A DNA stretch of 64,000 nucleotides, taken from the NCBI RefSeq assembly GCF_040802235.1, contig NC_133158.1, forward strand, positions 152,408,401-152,472,400. The letters run 5' to 3'. The number at the start of each line of letters is the position of its first letter. Within the stretch, counting starts at the first letter, position 1. This document shows positions 47,636-59,720 of this stretch, in pieces. The stretch comes from Manis javanica. Lineage: Eukaryota; Chordata; Mammalia; Pholidota; Manidae. A model generated the notes under the pieces. It ran no database searches and had not been told where the DNA came from. It worked only from the letters and a program-made list of their open reading frames with translations. Made by a program: the position numbers and the translations under genes.

Positions 47636-47689
47636 CTAATTCAGGTCTTATAACAGCCCCTTTTGCTTTTTATCATTATGAAACCCATT

Positions 47690-47835
47690 TTCTGCATTCA
47701 TTCATTTAAGTCTCATAAAGAAAACTTACAAGTTTTGTACTATTATTAAATCCACTTCTCACATGAGAAAACTGAAGCATGTGGAGGTTAAGATAGTTCC
47801 CCTAGCACTGATGAGGAGCAGAGCCAGGGTTGCTA
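47690..47835 (+). repeat. MIR SINE remnant
   Basis: Shows 'tttaagtctcataaag', 'tattattaaatccacttctcacatgagaaaactgaagcatgtggaggttaag' and 'gaggagcagagccagggttg' in MIR order. Confidence 0.75.
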
Positions 47836-48384
47836 AACTGAGCTTAGAGGTCTGCGACAGAGAAATCCACTGTGGTGTCAGTTGATGGATGGTATATACA
47901 GCCATGGAAATGGATGACACAATCTTAGGAGAGCAGGTCATGAAAGGAGAATGCAAGCCCCAGGGAATGCTAACATGCTGAGGTAACTTAGAGGGGTTGG
48001 ATCCAGAATTGACAAAGGAAGAAAGACCAAAATGTGGGAAGGAATCCCAGAGATCTGGTGCCCTGCTGCCCTGTCCGTTCCACTGGGAGTGTGTTCAGAA
48101 TGGGTCAGCTTTGTTTCAAGTTTCCAGGAGAAGGAAAAAGTCAGATAAAGAGGAAAGGCAAGGGAAAGAAATGCACAAAAACATGTACTCAGATCAAATA
48201 TGCTTCTCATAATGGGAGAGAGGGAAGGGGTGCAATATCAGTCTCAAGTAATGAGTAAAAGTATTTTTCTGAGAAAAACTTGTGTATCTAGCATAGATCT
48301 AGCAGCCATATATCTCCAGATATGGTTGAACATATGGGGACAACTGCATTGAAGAGTAGTCCAACACCTTCAAAGCACAACATG

Positions 48385-48495
48385 GCCATCATCACATGGG
48401 GATGAATGTGAGCTCCTTGAAGGAAAGTGTTTCCCTTCTATCCACAGAACCTGGAACAGGGTAGACACTCAAAAAGGGTTTGATTCACTAAAGAT
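48385..48495 (+). repeat. L2-type remnant
   Basis: 'gtgagctccttgaaggaaagtg', 'ctatccacagaacctggaacagggtagacactcaaaaa' is the common L2/MIR3 end text. Confidence 0.65.
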
Positions 48496-48499
48496 AACC

Positions 48500-49540
48500 C
48501 AAGAAGATATGTTTAGCAGTTAAGTCATTTTGAGGGGAAAAAATATTTTCCTTTTGTTTTTAATGTCACTGGTTCTGCAAAGGTTGCAGTCTCCAAGTTA
48601 GAATAGTTTTACAATGTTTTCTTCCCTTGTCTTTGCCCAGTGCTATTCCAGTCAAATAAATAAATCTTCAGTTCTGCCCACACTGCTTGAGCCACTGGGT
48701 TTAGGTCTTATTTACACAGCAGAGTTCAGCCTTTGAAAGCATTGTACTACACCATATAGTAATAAATGTTTGACATTTAGGAAGCCAATGTGTAGACCTG
48801 TACAATTCTGATTTGTAAGGGAAAAATACAGATTTTCAACTTTAACAGCTTAACTAAATTCAAGATGTGTAGTGAACTACAGAGAAAGAGACATTTCTTT
48901 TTTAGAAAGAGTCTATTTATAAACCACAAAGAAGTGTAGAAATGCTCACAATATCCTTTAAATGGAAATTTTGAGCCTCTAAGAGAGTGCCATCTTTTAT
49001 GTTTCTAAAGTACAGAAACATTTTACTGATTTTCTACAAAATGTTTTCATTTGTCTCGAGAAACTTGGATTTTTAACTTCTCCTTTCCTAAAAAGTGATG
49101 GGAAAAATGTTTAACACAAGACTACTAAGAATTTTGCAAAAGACTTTCTCTACAAATGTTTAGAGAATTCCCCTATGTCATTTACATTGGTAGAATTTGA
49201 TACTTTTTTTTTGGCATTGAGGGTAAAAAGGAAGTGGCAGAATAGAGAAAACCAATGAAAACAAATAGACTGAATCTCTGCTTAGCCCATCTTCACAGTG
49301 TCAGGTTGAGATGAAAGCCCCACCAGAATCCCCAAGAGCCCAGTGTCTGCATGGGCCCTCAGTACACTGCATGTGCTCAAGAGGAGAGAAATAAAATAAA
49401 TATTTAAGAATAGAAAAATGTGTATTTTGTCATTTTTTTCCTAAAATAATGATTCTGTGAATAGTGAAGACAGCAAAGAAAGATTTTCCTACTCCTCTCC
49501 TTAAGGCCCACTGAAATATCAAAACACAAAAAAAAGAGAG
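48500..49540. other. Intergenic DNA, no gene seen
   Basis: AT-rich and without a CpG-rich segment. Checked for an SDHA first exon or promoter in view of the CCDC127 remnant downstream; none recognised. Confidence 0.4.
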
Positions 49541-50876
49541 GGGAAGCCAAGATGGCGGCATGAGTAGAGCAGCAGAAATGTCCTCCCAAAAGCACATATA
49601 TTTTTGAAAATACAGCAAATACAACTAATCCTAAAAGTGAGACCAGAAGACACAGGACAACAGCCAGACTACATCCACACCTGTGAGAAACCAGCACCTC
49701 GTGAAGGGGGTAAGATTCAAGGCGTGGCCTGGTGGGACCTGAGCGCTCCTCCCCTCAGCTCCTGGCAGGAGGAGAGGAGTCAGAGCAGGGAGGGAGAGGG
49801 AGCCCAGGACTGCTAAACACCCAGTCCTAGCCATCTGCACCAGAGCGCAGACACACAGTGCATGCATGGGGTGCTGGAAACCAGAGAAACTGGACAGAAA
49901 GAACTGCGAGTGGGTCCCTGCAGCTGGCACCCCTGGGACAAAGAAGAGCAAGTGCTTTTTGAAAGTCTTAAAGGGATAGGGACCCCACAGCTGGATGGAA
50001 GCATCCAGGGACACTTAACTGAGCAGCTGGGAATCCCAGGGAACTCCGAACACCCTAACCCCCTGGACAGCAGGGCAGCTTGGAGGCCCCTCACAGAGAT
50101 AAACAGCCTCCTGGCCATTTTCCCTCTGACACAGCTCCGCAATATCAGAGTAGCAGCCTGAGGCAGGCCACACCAACAGCAACCATGGAGCTAAACTCCA
50201 TAGCAGCCAGGCAAGAATCAGAAGCCCTGTCTGCACAAAGCTGCCCAGCACAAGCTGCTAGAGGTCACTGTTCTCCCAGGAGAGGAAGACCACAAACTGG
50301 CATGAAGGGACGTTCTCCCAGCCATCACTTGCGCCAGCTCTGCAAACTATCTCTATTGCCATGAAAAGGCAAAAGAATTTGATACAGACCAAAATCACAA
50401 CCCCTGAGAAGGAGATAGACCTAACCAGTCTTCCTGAAAAACAATTCAAAATAAAAATCATAAACATGCTGATGGAGCTGCAGAGAAATATACAAGAGCT
50501 AAGGGATGACGTCTGGAGGAAGATTACAGAAGTGAAACAAACACTGGAAGGATTTATAAGCAGAATGGATAAGATGCAAGAGGCCATTGATGGAATAGAA
50601 ACCAGAGAATAGGAATGCATAGACGCTGACCCAGAAAGATATAAAAGGATCTCCAGGAATGAAACAATATTAAGAGAACTGTGTGACCAATCCAAAAAGA
50701 ACAGTAGCCGCATTATAGGGGTACCAGAAGAAGAAGAGAGAGAAAAAGGGAAAGAAAGTGTCTTTGAATAAATAATTGTTGGAAACTTCCCCAAACTGGG
50801 GGAGGCAATAGTTGCTCAGACTATGGAAGCACACAGAAATCCCAACAGAAGGGACCCAAAGAGGACAACACCAAGA
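49541..50876 (+). mobile_element. L1 5' fragment (5'UTR and N-terminal ORF1), 3' end missing
   Basis: Begins 'gggaagccaagatggcggcatg', the L1 5' terminus also seen at 27820, and proceeds through the 5'UTR and ORF1 (Met at 50361, coiled coil with VKQTLEGFISRMDKMQEAID, a stop at 50610-50612, then RRM text around 50690-50760). It stops within the codons for the ORF1 C-terminal domain at about 50876. No ORF2, 3'UTR or A-tail follows; a MIR comes next. Most L1 copies lose the 5' end, so a copy keeping only the 5' end implies a secondary deletion. The 11-bp repeat ctgtaattact at 50877-50887 and 50894-50904 sits right at the junction. Confidence 0.85.
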
Positions 50877-50894
50877 CTGTAATTACTGCCAACC

Positions 50895-51045
50895 TGTAAT
50901 TACTTCATATGCATCAATTAATCTAATCTTCACAGTACATTTATGAAGTAGATAGTATCATTATCTTCATTATATCAATATGGAAATCAGACATGGAAAG
51001 TTTAAGTAACTTGCCCAAGATGAAGCCTTGGTTTGAACCTGGCAG
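50895..51045 (+). repeat. MIR SINE remnant
   Basis: 'ttaatctaatcttcacagtacatttatgaagtagatagtatcattatc' followed by 'tttaagtaacttgcccaagatgaagcc' is standard MIR text. Confidence 0.85.
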
Positions 51046-51064
51046 TTGGGCTAGTTGGGTTCTG

Positions 51065-51245
51065 TTTTTAACCAGTAAGCCAGCGGTCCTCAAAGGGTGG
51101 ACCACCTGCAAATGTGTGAGATTTCCAAATTGGTGGATACATCAGAGCTACTGCCTCAGAAGCTGGGGAGGAGAGCTTTAGGAATTTGTGTTTTATCAAA
51201 CCCTCCAGAGCACCTGGATGCCGGCTCGATTTGAGAACCATGGCA
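51065..51245. repeat. MER20-like non-autonomous hAT element
   Basis: Runs from 'agcggtcctcaaagggtggaccac' through 'gggaggagagctttaggaatttgtgttttatc' and 'aaaccctccagagcacctggatg' to 'cgatttgagaaccatgg', with recognisable ends in inverted orientation ('gtcctcaaa' and 'tttgagaac'). Confidence 0.8.
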
Positions 51246-51829
51246 ACATCTCAGCCCTATACACCATTCTCTGAAGCAGCCAGTGTTTTCACATCTTCCT
51301 ATTTATGGATTTTTACCTACAACCGTACTTTTAAACATTTTCATAAGAGAACATATCTCATTCTACTTGCATCTCAGTTATGTGAGGCATGTCTCTGTCC
51401 TGACTGCAGTGTGAGTTGCTTTTGTCTTAAGGCATTGTTTATTTCTGCTTTGAATCCCATAAGGCTTGCCCTGTACAATACTCAGGTGGAACTGAACAAA
51501 AGTTTTTGTGAATTAAAAAGGGATTCACGTGAGCCTGTAGATGATACACTTGTGACAAATATATTTTATTCCTATTGTGTGCTTAATAGTTTTGTTATTT
51601 GCCTCAAGGTGTATCTCCATGAATAACCTAAATGACCCCCCAAATTGGAATATCGGCCTAATTCCAGGGCTGATGGGGGTGAAGGAAGCAGATGGAATTA
51701 TGCCTTGTTGGTGCCAATGCTGGGATTGGCTGCTTTTCGTAAGTTATCATTTTCCTAATAATTGTGTTTTCTGGGTTGAAAGTAGGGAGTCCAAAGACCT
51801 TGGAAATGGACCCTGACAGATGAAAGTGT

Positions 51830-51995
51830 ATATCCTAGTTTTGTCTCATAACAGTTTGTTTTGGGCAAATTACTTAAGCCTCTGAGCTTGTTTCCCCTGT
51901 CCAGGGCAGGTAGCATCATGATTACCTCGATGCATTGTGAGGGTGAATAAGATAATATATTCAGAGGCATTCTATGGAGTGGGTGTCAACAACTG
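51830..51995 (+). repeat. MIR SINE remnant in the CCDC127 intron
   Basis: 'ttgggcaaattacttaagcctctgagcttgtttcccctg' and 'gtgagggtgaataagataatatattcagaggc' are typical MIR words. Confidence 0.85.
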
Positions 51996-52980
51996 TTAGC
52001 ACCCTGTCGAGGCTTCACTGCCCTAAGGGGCTCCCTTGCTCCAATTGCTTTTGTAAGGACAGATGGAGAAGAATAAAATGGACAAGAAAGAAAGCCAGTC
52101 TTGGATGTCTGTTTAATGTTTAGAAAATCAGTCTTTGGGAGACTTCATCCATGACACCTCTGCTCATCTTGGCCAGATATCCTCACCATTTTGACTGTGT
52201 TCTACTTCGGGAAATTACTGGCCACAAGTCAGTTGTAATTATCCCCACTACATGATACATTTCCTAATATTCAGGAGTTGTATCCCACATCCCATGCTTC
52301 TGGGCTGGCACTTAAGCATGTGAGGAACTGAGGTATTGAATCGAAGAAGCTGCCCTCTGTTTGCATTGGCACTTGCTGTGGACTGGGTTTCTCAGGTCAG
52401 CAGGGTTTCATACGGGATGTGGAAGCCATCAAGAGTGGCATTTATCAACTACTCTTTTGTCTGCCTTTACTTCTAGACTATTCCTGGACCAGCTAGGAGG
52501 CTAGTCGATGCCCGTATTTTGTAATATAACTTCTTAACTATGTAATGACACATTTTTGGAGAATTCTTATAAGATTGCAAAGTTAAAACTTTTCTTCAAT
52601 CACATTACCTAAGCAAGATAATCAGGAAGAAAAAAAATACTTCACCTTTCTCAGGATCAGAAAGCATCATTTCAAAAGTCCAAGAAGGCAAGAACATCAG
52701 AAGCAAAGGTTACTGAGGAAGGCTATAAAGCTGGAGATAGGTCTGAAAACAGACGGAAAGTGGGAGTCACCTCGGGGCCTCTGACGACTACAGGAGTCAG
52801 TGCGATTCTAAGCCTTCAGCTCACTCACCAGGTTCCTCACCTTTCTGACTTTTAAGCGGTGTTTTGCAAGGTGGCAGGCTCCTGAGCTTCTAAATGGCAG
52901 TGTCCTCAGGGCCGGATTTGGGTCTGCAGGCCCTGTGAAGATCACTGAGCCATGATCCGCCTGCTGTTGTCAGCTGGCCT
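51996..52980. other. CCDC127 intron, nothing recognised
   Basis: No exon or clear repeat seen. Confidence 0.4.
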
Positions 52981-52984
52981 GGGA

Positions 52985-54300
52985 GGTGATGTTTAATATT
53001 TAAGGAGGAGCCAGAATGTTTCCCAGAGTGGCTGCAGGGTTTTAGCTCTCTCTAGCAGTGTGAGTGATCTAGTTTCTTGGTATCCTTGCTGGTATTTGTT
53101 GTGGTCATTATTTTTATTTTGTGGTTTTATTTTACCCATTCTTCTGTGGCTTCAATTTGCATTTCCCTGATGGCTAAAGATTGGAGCAGCTTTTCACATA
53201 CTTGACATCAGTCTGTCCTCTGCACGGAATGTCCGTTCTGGTCTGTCAGCTGTCTTCTGATAGGATTGTTGGGTTGTGAGAGCTGGACTCTGGTCTGTGA
53301 ACATCGAGTCTGTACCTTGTCTCTTCATTCCATTAATGGAATCTCTCACAGGACAATGGTTCTAATATTGGTGAAGTCCAGTTTATCAGTTTTCCCTTTT
53401 AAGGATCATGCAGGTCTGGGAATTCTTTGCCTAGCCCTACATCTTCAAGACTCCCCCCTGTTTCTTCTTAAAGTTTTAGTTTTACATTTTGCATTAAAGT
53501 CCATGATCCATTTTGAATTAATTTCTGTTTAGCTTAGAAAACTTAGGTTTTATTCCATCCTTCCCAATCTGTTTACTTTCTATTTCCTTTTCTTGCTTTC
53601 CTGCACTGGCTGGAACTTCCACCACTCTTAAATAGTTCCTGATGTGAGAGTAAAAGAATTCAGTCTTTTCACCATCAAGTACAGCATTAGCTGTGGGTTT
53701 TCATAGATGCCTTTATCAAGGCAAGGACATTCCCTTCCCTTCCTCTTTCTCTGAGTTTTTATCATGAATGGGTGTTGAGTTTTGTCTTTATGTCAGTTGA
53801 TATGATCATGTGCTTTTTGTTCTTTAGGCCACTAATGTGTTGGATTATATCAATTGACTTTTGAGTGTAGAACCAGCCTTGTGTGTTTTGAATAATTCCC
53901 ACTTGATCATGCAATATAATTTTTCTTAAATATTGTAGAATATATTTACCAGTGTCTGGCTAAGAATGTCTTGTCCATGTTTATAAGGGACATGCTGAGT
54001 AGTTTATCACTTTAACCAGCTTCTCTCTCTTCCCACACCTATTGTGGATCCTTAAGAATTTTTCGGTTATTGTATTTTTCAGTTCTGATATTTCTGTTTA
54101 GTTTTTCATGTCTTCTATTTCATTTCTGAAACTTTCTATTTCTTTGTTTAGACATCTTATGGCTGCTTTAAACTTTTATCGGATGATAATGTCTTTTGTC
54201 ATCTCAGTATTGGTATCTACTGATTATATTTGTTTAATTCAATTTGAGATATTCCGGATTCTTGTTTGATGGAAACCTGGGCATTTTGAGTATTATGCTG
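52985..54300 (-). repeat. Ancient L1 ORF2 remnant
   Basis: The plus strand carries the reverse complement of old L1 ORF2 and its 3' side: 'tcaatttgcatttccctgatggctaaag', 'gtccatgatccattttgaattaatttctg', 'atcatgaatgggtgttgagttttgtc', 'gatatgatcatgtgctttttgttctt', 'aattcccacttgatcatgc'. Highly diverged. Confidence 0.8.
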
Positions 54301-56595
54301 TGACATTCTGGCTCTACTCAATCTTTTCCAGGCTGGTTTCTTTGACGGTGCTCATCAGGGGAAAGGTGTGGCTGCCTCCTTCCTGCAGGCAGGGATGGAA
54401 GGTCATGCTTCCCACTTGGCCTTCAGCCTACTGGCCCCAGGAAGAAGGCCCAAGCAGGAGGCCTTCTGCCCCATTACCCAGGCCTCCACCGGGGCTCTCC
54501 CAGGTGGCTGGAGAGCCGAAAGGTGGGCACATCTTTTTGCCACATCCCACACAGCTTCCTCTGCCACCACCCCAGGGGGGACCAGGAGGGTTCCCCTAGC
54601 CTTTGCCCACACAAGGGTTGTGGTGATACAGTTGTCTGCTAACAGTCTGGCATGAGTAGAGTGGTCATTGTCTAAACATTTTTTGTCTTACAGGGGCCCC
54701 TTTCCTAGTCCTTTGGCAGAGAGATTTTTGTTGGGCTTTTACAAGAAAATCTGCACCCATTGGCGCTTAAGTATCAAGTTTTATCTAGAGGCAAAACAGA
54801 GTCCCAGGGAACACTCCCAGGTGTTTGTGGGTTCCAGAGTCCCCCTGTCTCCCTTTCATAGTCAGCTGCTTGTTGTGCACAGACGTCCAGTGGCTGTTTT
54901 CAGCAGAATGAATAAGGAGAGGACTTCTGCTGTCCCAGAAGTGGGAGCCCCAGCTCTCTTTTCTCTGCCTTTTGAAACTAAGGCTCCAGAAAGTTGTGTC
55001 TGTCTAAAGTTGTAAGGCAAGAGTGTTCTAGCTAAGACCCAGAATTGAGGATTTTTGGACTGACATGTTACTAACTCTGACCCTCCCTGGTGATCTCCAC
55101 CCGGCATGTCTTCCTGGAGACCTACTGATTAAGGGCACCCCCCCAGAACTCCTGGTGACTACAGCCTGTGCCATGTGGTCCAGGGTACCCTGTGTCTGCA
55201 CCACTTGACGTGTGTCGGTACAGGACCTGAATGAGACTGCTCCTACTCCAGCACAGGAGGTGGCCCTGCCCATGTCCCTCCTTCAACTCTGACCCTCTGC
55301 TTACACCAGAGTGGTGTCAGGTCCAATTTCACTTCCTTATAAGCATCTGTGGGGGCTTTCCCAGTGACTGGCCCAGCTCCTCTGGCAGCTGTCTGCTGTC
55401 TGCACAGGCATGTGATCTGCTCAGTTGTACTTACTCCTCCTGCGCAGAGGGAGCATTCCTCCCGGGTCACACTTGGCCATCCGGACTCTGTTCACATCCA
55501 CCTACTTATGAAGCCTTCCATGAACCCACCCCAAACTGCACTGGCTCTTCTTTCCTCTCTCCACCTCGCATTTTGCCCACCTTTCCATGCCTGTCGGTTA
55601 TACCAAGCTGCTCCTTTACAGATCAGCTCCCCTGCTGTGGCCTCTGGCAGAAGGACAGGCCTGAGTAGCAACTGAAATGGGGCTGAGAGCTGTTTTAAGC
55701 TGGGAGATAAGTGTGGTTTTAGGCCCAGGGAACCAGCAATGTTGGTGCAGGTGGGAAAAGCTTTTGGACATGTGGAGGTTCTGCTGCCTCATGGTGTGAT
55801 AGTTGATGTTGGGACTTGGTTGGAGTGCCAAGGGACCTGGGCAAGGGACACCAAAAGGAGGGAGGGGACCAGGAAGGCTGTAGGCACTCCAGTGGTTCCC
55901 AGGGGTGGGAGAGCAGCATGGGGGCAGCCTGGCTGTGTGTGACAGCCTGCACAGGTGACCCCTCAGAGCTGGACTGCCACCCTTGGTGGCCTGGAGACCT
56001 TGGGCTTTGAAGACTTGCTGCACAGTCCTGTCTTCAAGAGATGAGTCCATGCAGGTCATGTGTCCTGCACAGGCTGAACCTGCGATTGTGAGGAATCAGT
56101 ATTGGGTACGTGGCCCTGACGTTAGTGCTGGGACTGGGACTGACAATTGTGCTGGGCTTGGGCATGTGGCACTGGTTCTGAATGTGCTGGTTTCCTGCAC
56201 CAGAAAGTGTCACCTGTCACCACAGTGGCTTCTGTTTTATACTGAAGCACCTGAAACTTTGATGTGCAATAGTGCTGGGAGAGGAGGTGTTTCTGTGCAG
56301 AACTGGCACCTCCTTCTCCTCAGACCCGGAGCACAGCAGATGGCCAAGGCCTGGCTGCTGCTGTGCGGTGGGGCCGAGTGGAGACTGCCCACTCCAGCCT
56401 CTGCTCACTCTCTGTCCCAGGGTGATCTCGTTTGTGGCAAGGCAGCCAAACCATGTCTTGAGGTTGAATTTCTTACTCCACCCCACTTGTGTACCCTATC
56501 AGACTTCAGCTGCTTACTAGTGATCATCGGTAATGGAACACATTTTGAAATGTATTCAGTTCTGAAATAACTTGGCCAATAATATTTGAAGCATG
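54301..56595. other. CCDC127 intron, GC-richer DNA without a recognised gene
   Basis: Frames of 70-195 codons occur on both strands because stops are rare in this GC-rich stretch. None shows a domain or splice support. The left part (54300-55000) may be the 5' side of the ancient L1 that precedes it. Confidence 0.4.
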
Positions 56596-56597
56596 CG

Positions 56598-57000
56598 TAT
56601 GTGTGGAGACCAGCTCCACAAACCAGCTGAACTTGAGAGGAGTGTATGAAGAGCTTAAAGGAAACACAGAGAAAGATACAAAAAAGACACTGAAACCAAA
56701 GCTGGGATTAGGAGGTTCACTGCCTGGTGATGGCAAATGGGTATTGCAGTTTTATTTCTGAGCACAGGCTCACAAAGATGCACTTACAGGCTAATCTCAT
56801 ATCTGGTGTTGTCACTTCTGCTTCTGGTGATAGAACTTCCTGTTATAGTACTTTGTGGTGCCCAGATGTCACTTCTGGAGTGACATCACTTCCAGGGTGA
56901 TATTGCTTCCAGCCCTCCACACCCATGTTAATTTTTAAACCTCGCCAATAGCATGTGGAGCATTGTGGCCAGAGGGGGCATTTGGTGTAGGTTTGAGAGC
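56598..57000. repeat. Possible ERV LTR or unknown repeat
   Basis: Begins 'tgtggagaccagctcc', a form seen at the start of some class II ERV LTRs. It contains three imperfect copies of a 'gtgacatcacttcc'-type motif at 56805-56915. No CA end or TSD could be fixed, so the call is tentative. Confidence 0.25.
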
Positions 57001-57959
57001 ACAAGCAAACTGGTAGTCCTTAGCCATGGAAATTCAGGCAACGGAGGAATCCCTGGATGCAGTCTTGTCAGACTAGTCTCTTGGGAGCTCTTACCTGATT
57101 TTAAGATAAGAACTTGGCATATTATGTGATTTCATACAAAATATTATATTTTTCATACCTCTCAGCAGAAGCAGACGTGCCTAAGACTTCATTGAAATGC
57201 TGCCCTTAGCATTATATTTTCTTTGAATAAAGATCAGAGAACATCAGCTCTGATGTTTTGTTATGTGTGCTTTTCTCCCCCAATTTCTTCATGTCAGGTT
57301 GGATTTGGTCTAGGGAGTCCCAGAAAGAAATAGAGAAAGAGAGAGAAGCATACTACTGTAGGACAACTGCTTTCCAGCGGGACCTCGAGGCCAAGTACCA
57401 TGTCATTATGTCTGAAAATCGGTGTGCAGTTCCTCAGTTGTCTTTGGAACTTGAAAAGGAACAAAATAGGACAGCCAGCTACCGGTAAGCCCTCATCTCT
57501 CAGGGGCGCAAGGTGGTAGAAGAAAAGAAGCTTCTGGAACAGGAATGGGCTCTGGTCATGTGAGAAAAGAGACAGCTGCAGCCCTTGGGAAGTGCCTACC
57601 TGAGTTACCTGGAGAAGGAAGACGACTGGCAGAGAAGAGCCAGGCTTCTGCTGAAAGAGTTTGAAGATGCTCTTATGGAACAACAGAGCATCTACTGCAC
57701 CCTGATTATCCCTCAAAGCAAGTGGCTGGGGATAGAGAAAAGCTTGCTGGTCCGTGAGGCCTCTGACCCGGTTGCTGCTGACCTGGAAATGATGACTGGC
57801 CTGGCTGACATATTTCAGCATGATACGCACTGTGGTGATGTCTGGAATACCAACAGATGCCAGAATGGGAGACTCACGTGGCTGTACCTCAAATATTGGG
57901 AGCTGATGGTCCAACTGAAGATGTTTGAGAGAGTAGAGAGGGCCCTACTGGAGAAGTGA

Positions 57960-59490
57960 GGTGAGAGCTATATAAAGCTGCTTCTTGTGACTACAGGTCA
58001 CTCCGGGGTGCCCCACGCTTTCCCTCTTCCTCCTGCCCTGCTGCCTGTGTTGTGGCCTTGTGAGCATAGAGCCACCTGCCCTCTGAGCAGGATGTCACAG
58101 CCTCAGGACACAGGGTGTCCCCCTTGATCCTCTCTGCTGTTAAGGATGCATTTCCCAGAAGCATTTTTTAAGCCATCAGAATTTTACTGAGTGGAACAGT
58201 ATAATGTCCTATTTTAGCTCTATGGTAAATTGTTTTTAAAAAAAGTCAAATACAGATCTTCACTGTTAAAGTAATATTCTGTTTTCATCACCCCCTAAAT
58301 TGTTTTCTCCTCAAATTGTTTCTCTCTCCTAAAATTACATTTAGCTTTTGTCAGTAATGGTTAAAACTGCCTAACAGATGACAATAGAAAGTATCAAGGA
58401 TTTTTATTGTTTTGAAGAGCTTTCCCTGCAAAGGGGAAAAAATGTGTTTCTAGTATTGATACCCTAGTGTTTTTGGAATTTGGCTTGTGTCTGTATTCAC
58501 TAGGCAGATAGTATTTATTAGCAGTGACAATAAAAAAGCATTGCCATTTAAAAGTATCAGTGCTTTTTATGTGTGTCATTTTTTATTATTTGCAAAATGT
58601 TATTACATAAATCTGAATTCTTACCACAAACTAAAAGGTAGGCAGGCCCCTGTGGCCCCATTGTTCATGAAGCTGCTGTGAATCGGGCTTTACTGTGCTT
58701 TACATCCTAGTCCTGGCCTTAGGCAGTCGGTACAGATTGCTACTACCCTCGGGTCAGGGGCCCCCCAGCCCACTCTTCAGCTGGATGACGTGCTGGGAAG
58801 TCTCGGAGGGTCAGTTGCTCCACAGCTAATGTGTGTTATGTGGGAAGGTCCAAAGCAGAATCAAAAGGGAGAAGGCACATAGGGCAGAGGGAGGGGACCC
58901 GGCCTGCAGCGTCCCCTCCCATGCAGTCCCCCAGATCCACTGGCTCCCCCGGTGACAAGTCTCGAGGACGCATGGGACATGTTGCTGAGCAGCACCCAGG
59001 GCTTCCGTGGAGGGCTGGCATGCAGCCGCACTCTGCCTGGCACATACCCAGTTCTAAACTCCCAGAAGGAAAGCAGGGCTTCTAAGCTCTTAGCACAAAT
59101 TTGAGGCACTGCGACCTGCTCTGACTAGTTTAATGGTGATGGGAGCCCTCCCAAAATCCGGGTTCCCAGAGGCCAGCCAAGAGTCAGCCTGGTGAGCAGG
59201 CCTTTGAAAGGACTTCAGTGTCAGGCCTGCCGTGTGATCTCTTCTGCGCACCCTCATTGTACAGGGATGAGGGAAGCAGAGCAGGTGAGGGAAAGCCAGC
59301 CTGGTGAAGTCATGCGGGTAATGTGGGCCGGGATGAGCCCAGGCAGTTTGGCTCCAGAATGCTGGTGCCCTCCATGCAGTTTTTGGATGGTCTACCAGTG
59401 ACAGGGGAAGGTCCATATGCTTTTGAATCCTGTCTGTATGGTAACACACACTTCTAAAACACTAAACTTAAAGGAAACCGGTTTAATTAT
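57960..59490. other. Downstream of CCDC127; possible old 3'UTR, no gene seen
   Basis: 57960-58540 directly follows the CCDC127 stop and has an AATAAA at 58529-58534, which could have been its polyadenylation signal. 58680-59450 is GC-richer with chance frames on both strands. Confidence 0.4.
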
Positions 59491-59494
59491 GGGG

Positions 59495-59720
59495 TAGTAA
59501 TGATTAGAGGCTGTTTGTTGAGTATCAGACACTGAAGCTTATGTAATTCATGCTTGCATGTGTTTTCAAACTTTGGTGCCATTTTAGAGATCAGGGAGCC
59601 AGGTAAGAGAGCTGAAATAAGTCACCCAGCACGTCCTGGGGCATCTGCTCAGAACACTTCTCGTGGCTTGGAGTGCTGTCTTCCTGCTGCACTACCACCA
59701 CTTGATCTAAGCATAATTTC
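59495..59720 (+). repeat. MIR SINE remnant
   Basis: 'gtttgttgagtatcagacactgaag', 'gtgccattttagagatcagggagccaggtaagagagctgaaataagtcacccag' and 'gcttggagtgctgtcttcctgctgcactac' follow MIR order. Confidence 0.75.

Larger units (their letters stand above)
51619..57959 (+). pseudogene. CCDC127: CCDC127 pseudogene, two coding exons, three disabling lesions
   Basis: CCDC127 is a small mammalian protein with an N-terminal hydrophobic stretch and a coiled coil; its function is poorly defined. Coding exon A is 51619-51738 (MNNLNDPPNWNI at the start), with an acceptor-like 'gcctcaag' before 51609 and donor gtaagt at 51739. Coding exon B is 57298-57959, with acceptor 'ttcatgtcag' before it, and includes WIWSRESQKE, LSLELEKEQNRTASYR, ARLLLKEFE and FQHDTHCGDVWNTN. 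Lesions: a one-base deletion at about 51652-51655 (codon 12-13), an in-frame TAA at 57486-57488 (a Glu codon in human) and an in-frame TGA at 57561-57563. Allowing for the single deletion, the reading path is exactly 260 codons, the human length, and ends at the expected stop at 57957-57959. The 5.6-kb intron excludes a retrocopy. Recognition is from memory of the human protein. Confidence 0.88.

Noticed and set aside
55983-56570. 195-codon plus-strand frame in the CCDC127 intron
   Set aside because: GC-rich stretch with overlapping long frames on both strands; no domain or similarity recognised.
57294-57914. 206-codon minus-strand open frame
   Set aside because: Antisense shadow of CCDC127 exon B.
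51619-57959. CCDC127 as a processed retrocopy
   Set aside because: A 5.6-kb intron with donor and acceptor is present and no A-tail follows the stop.
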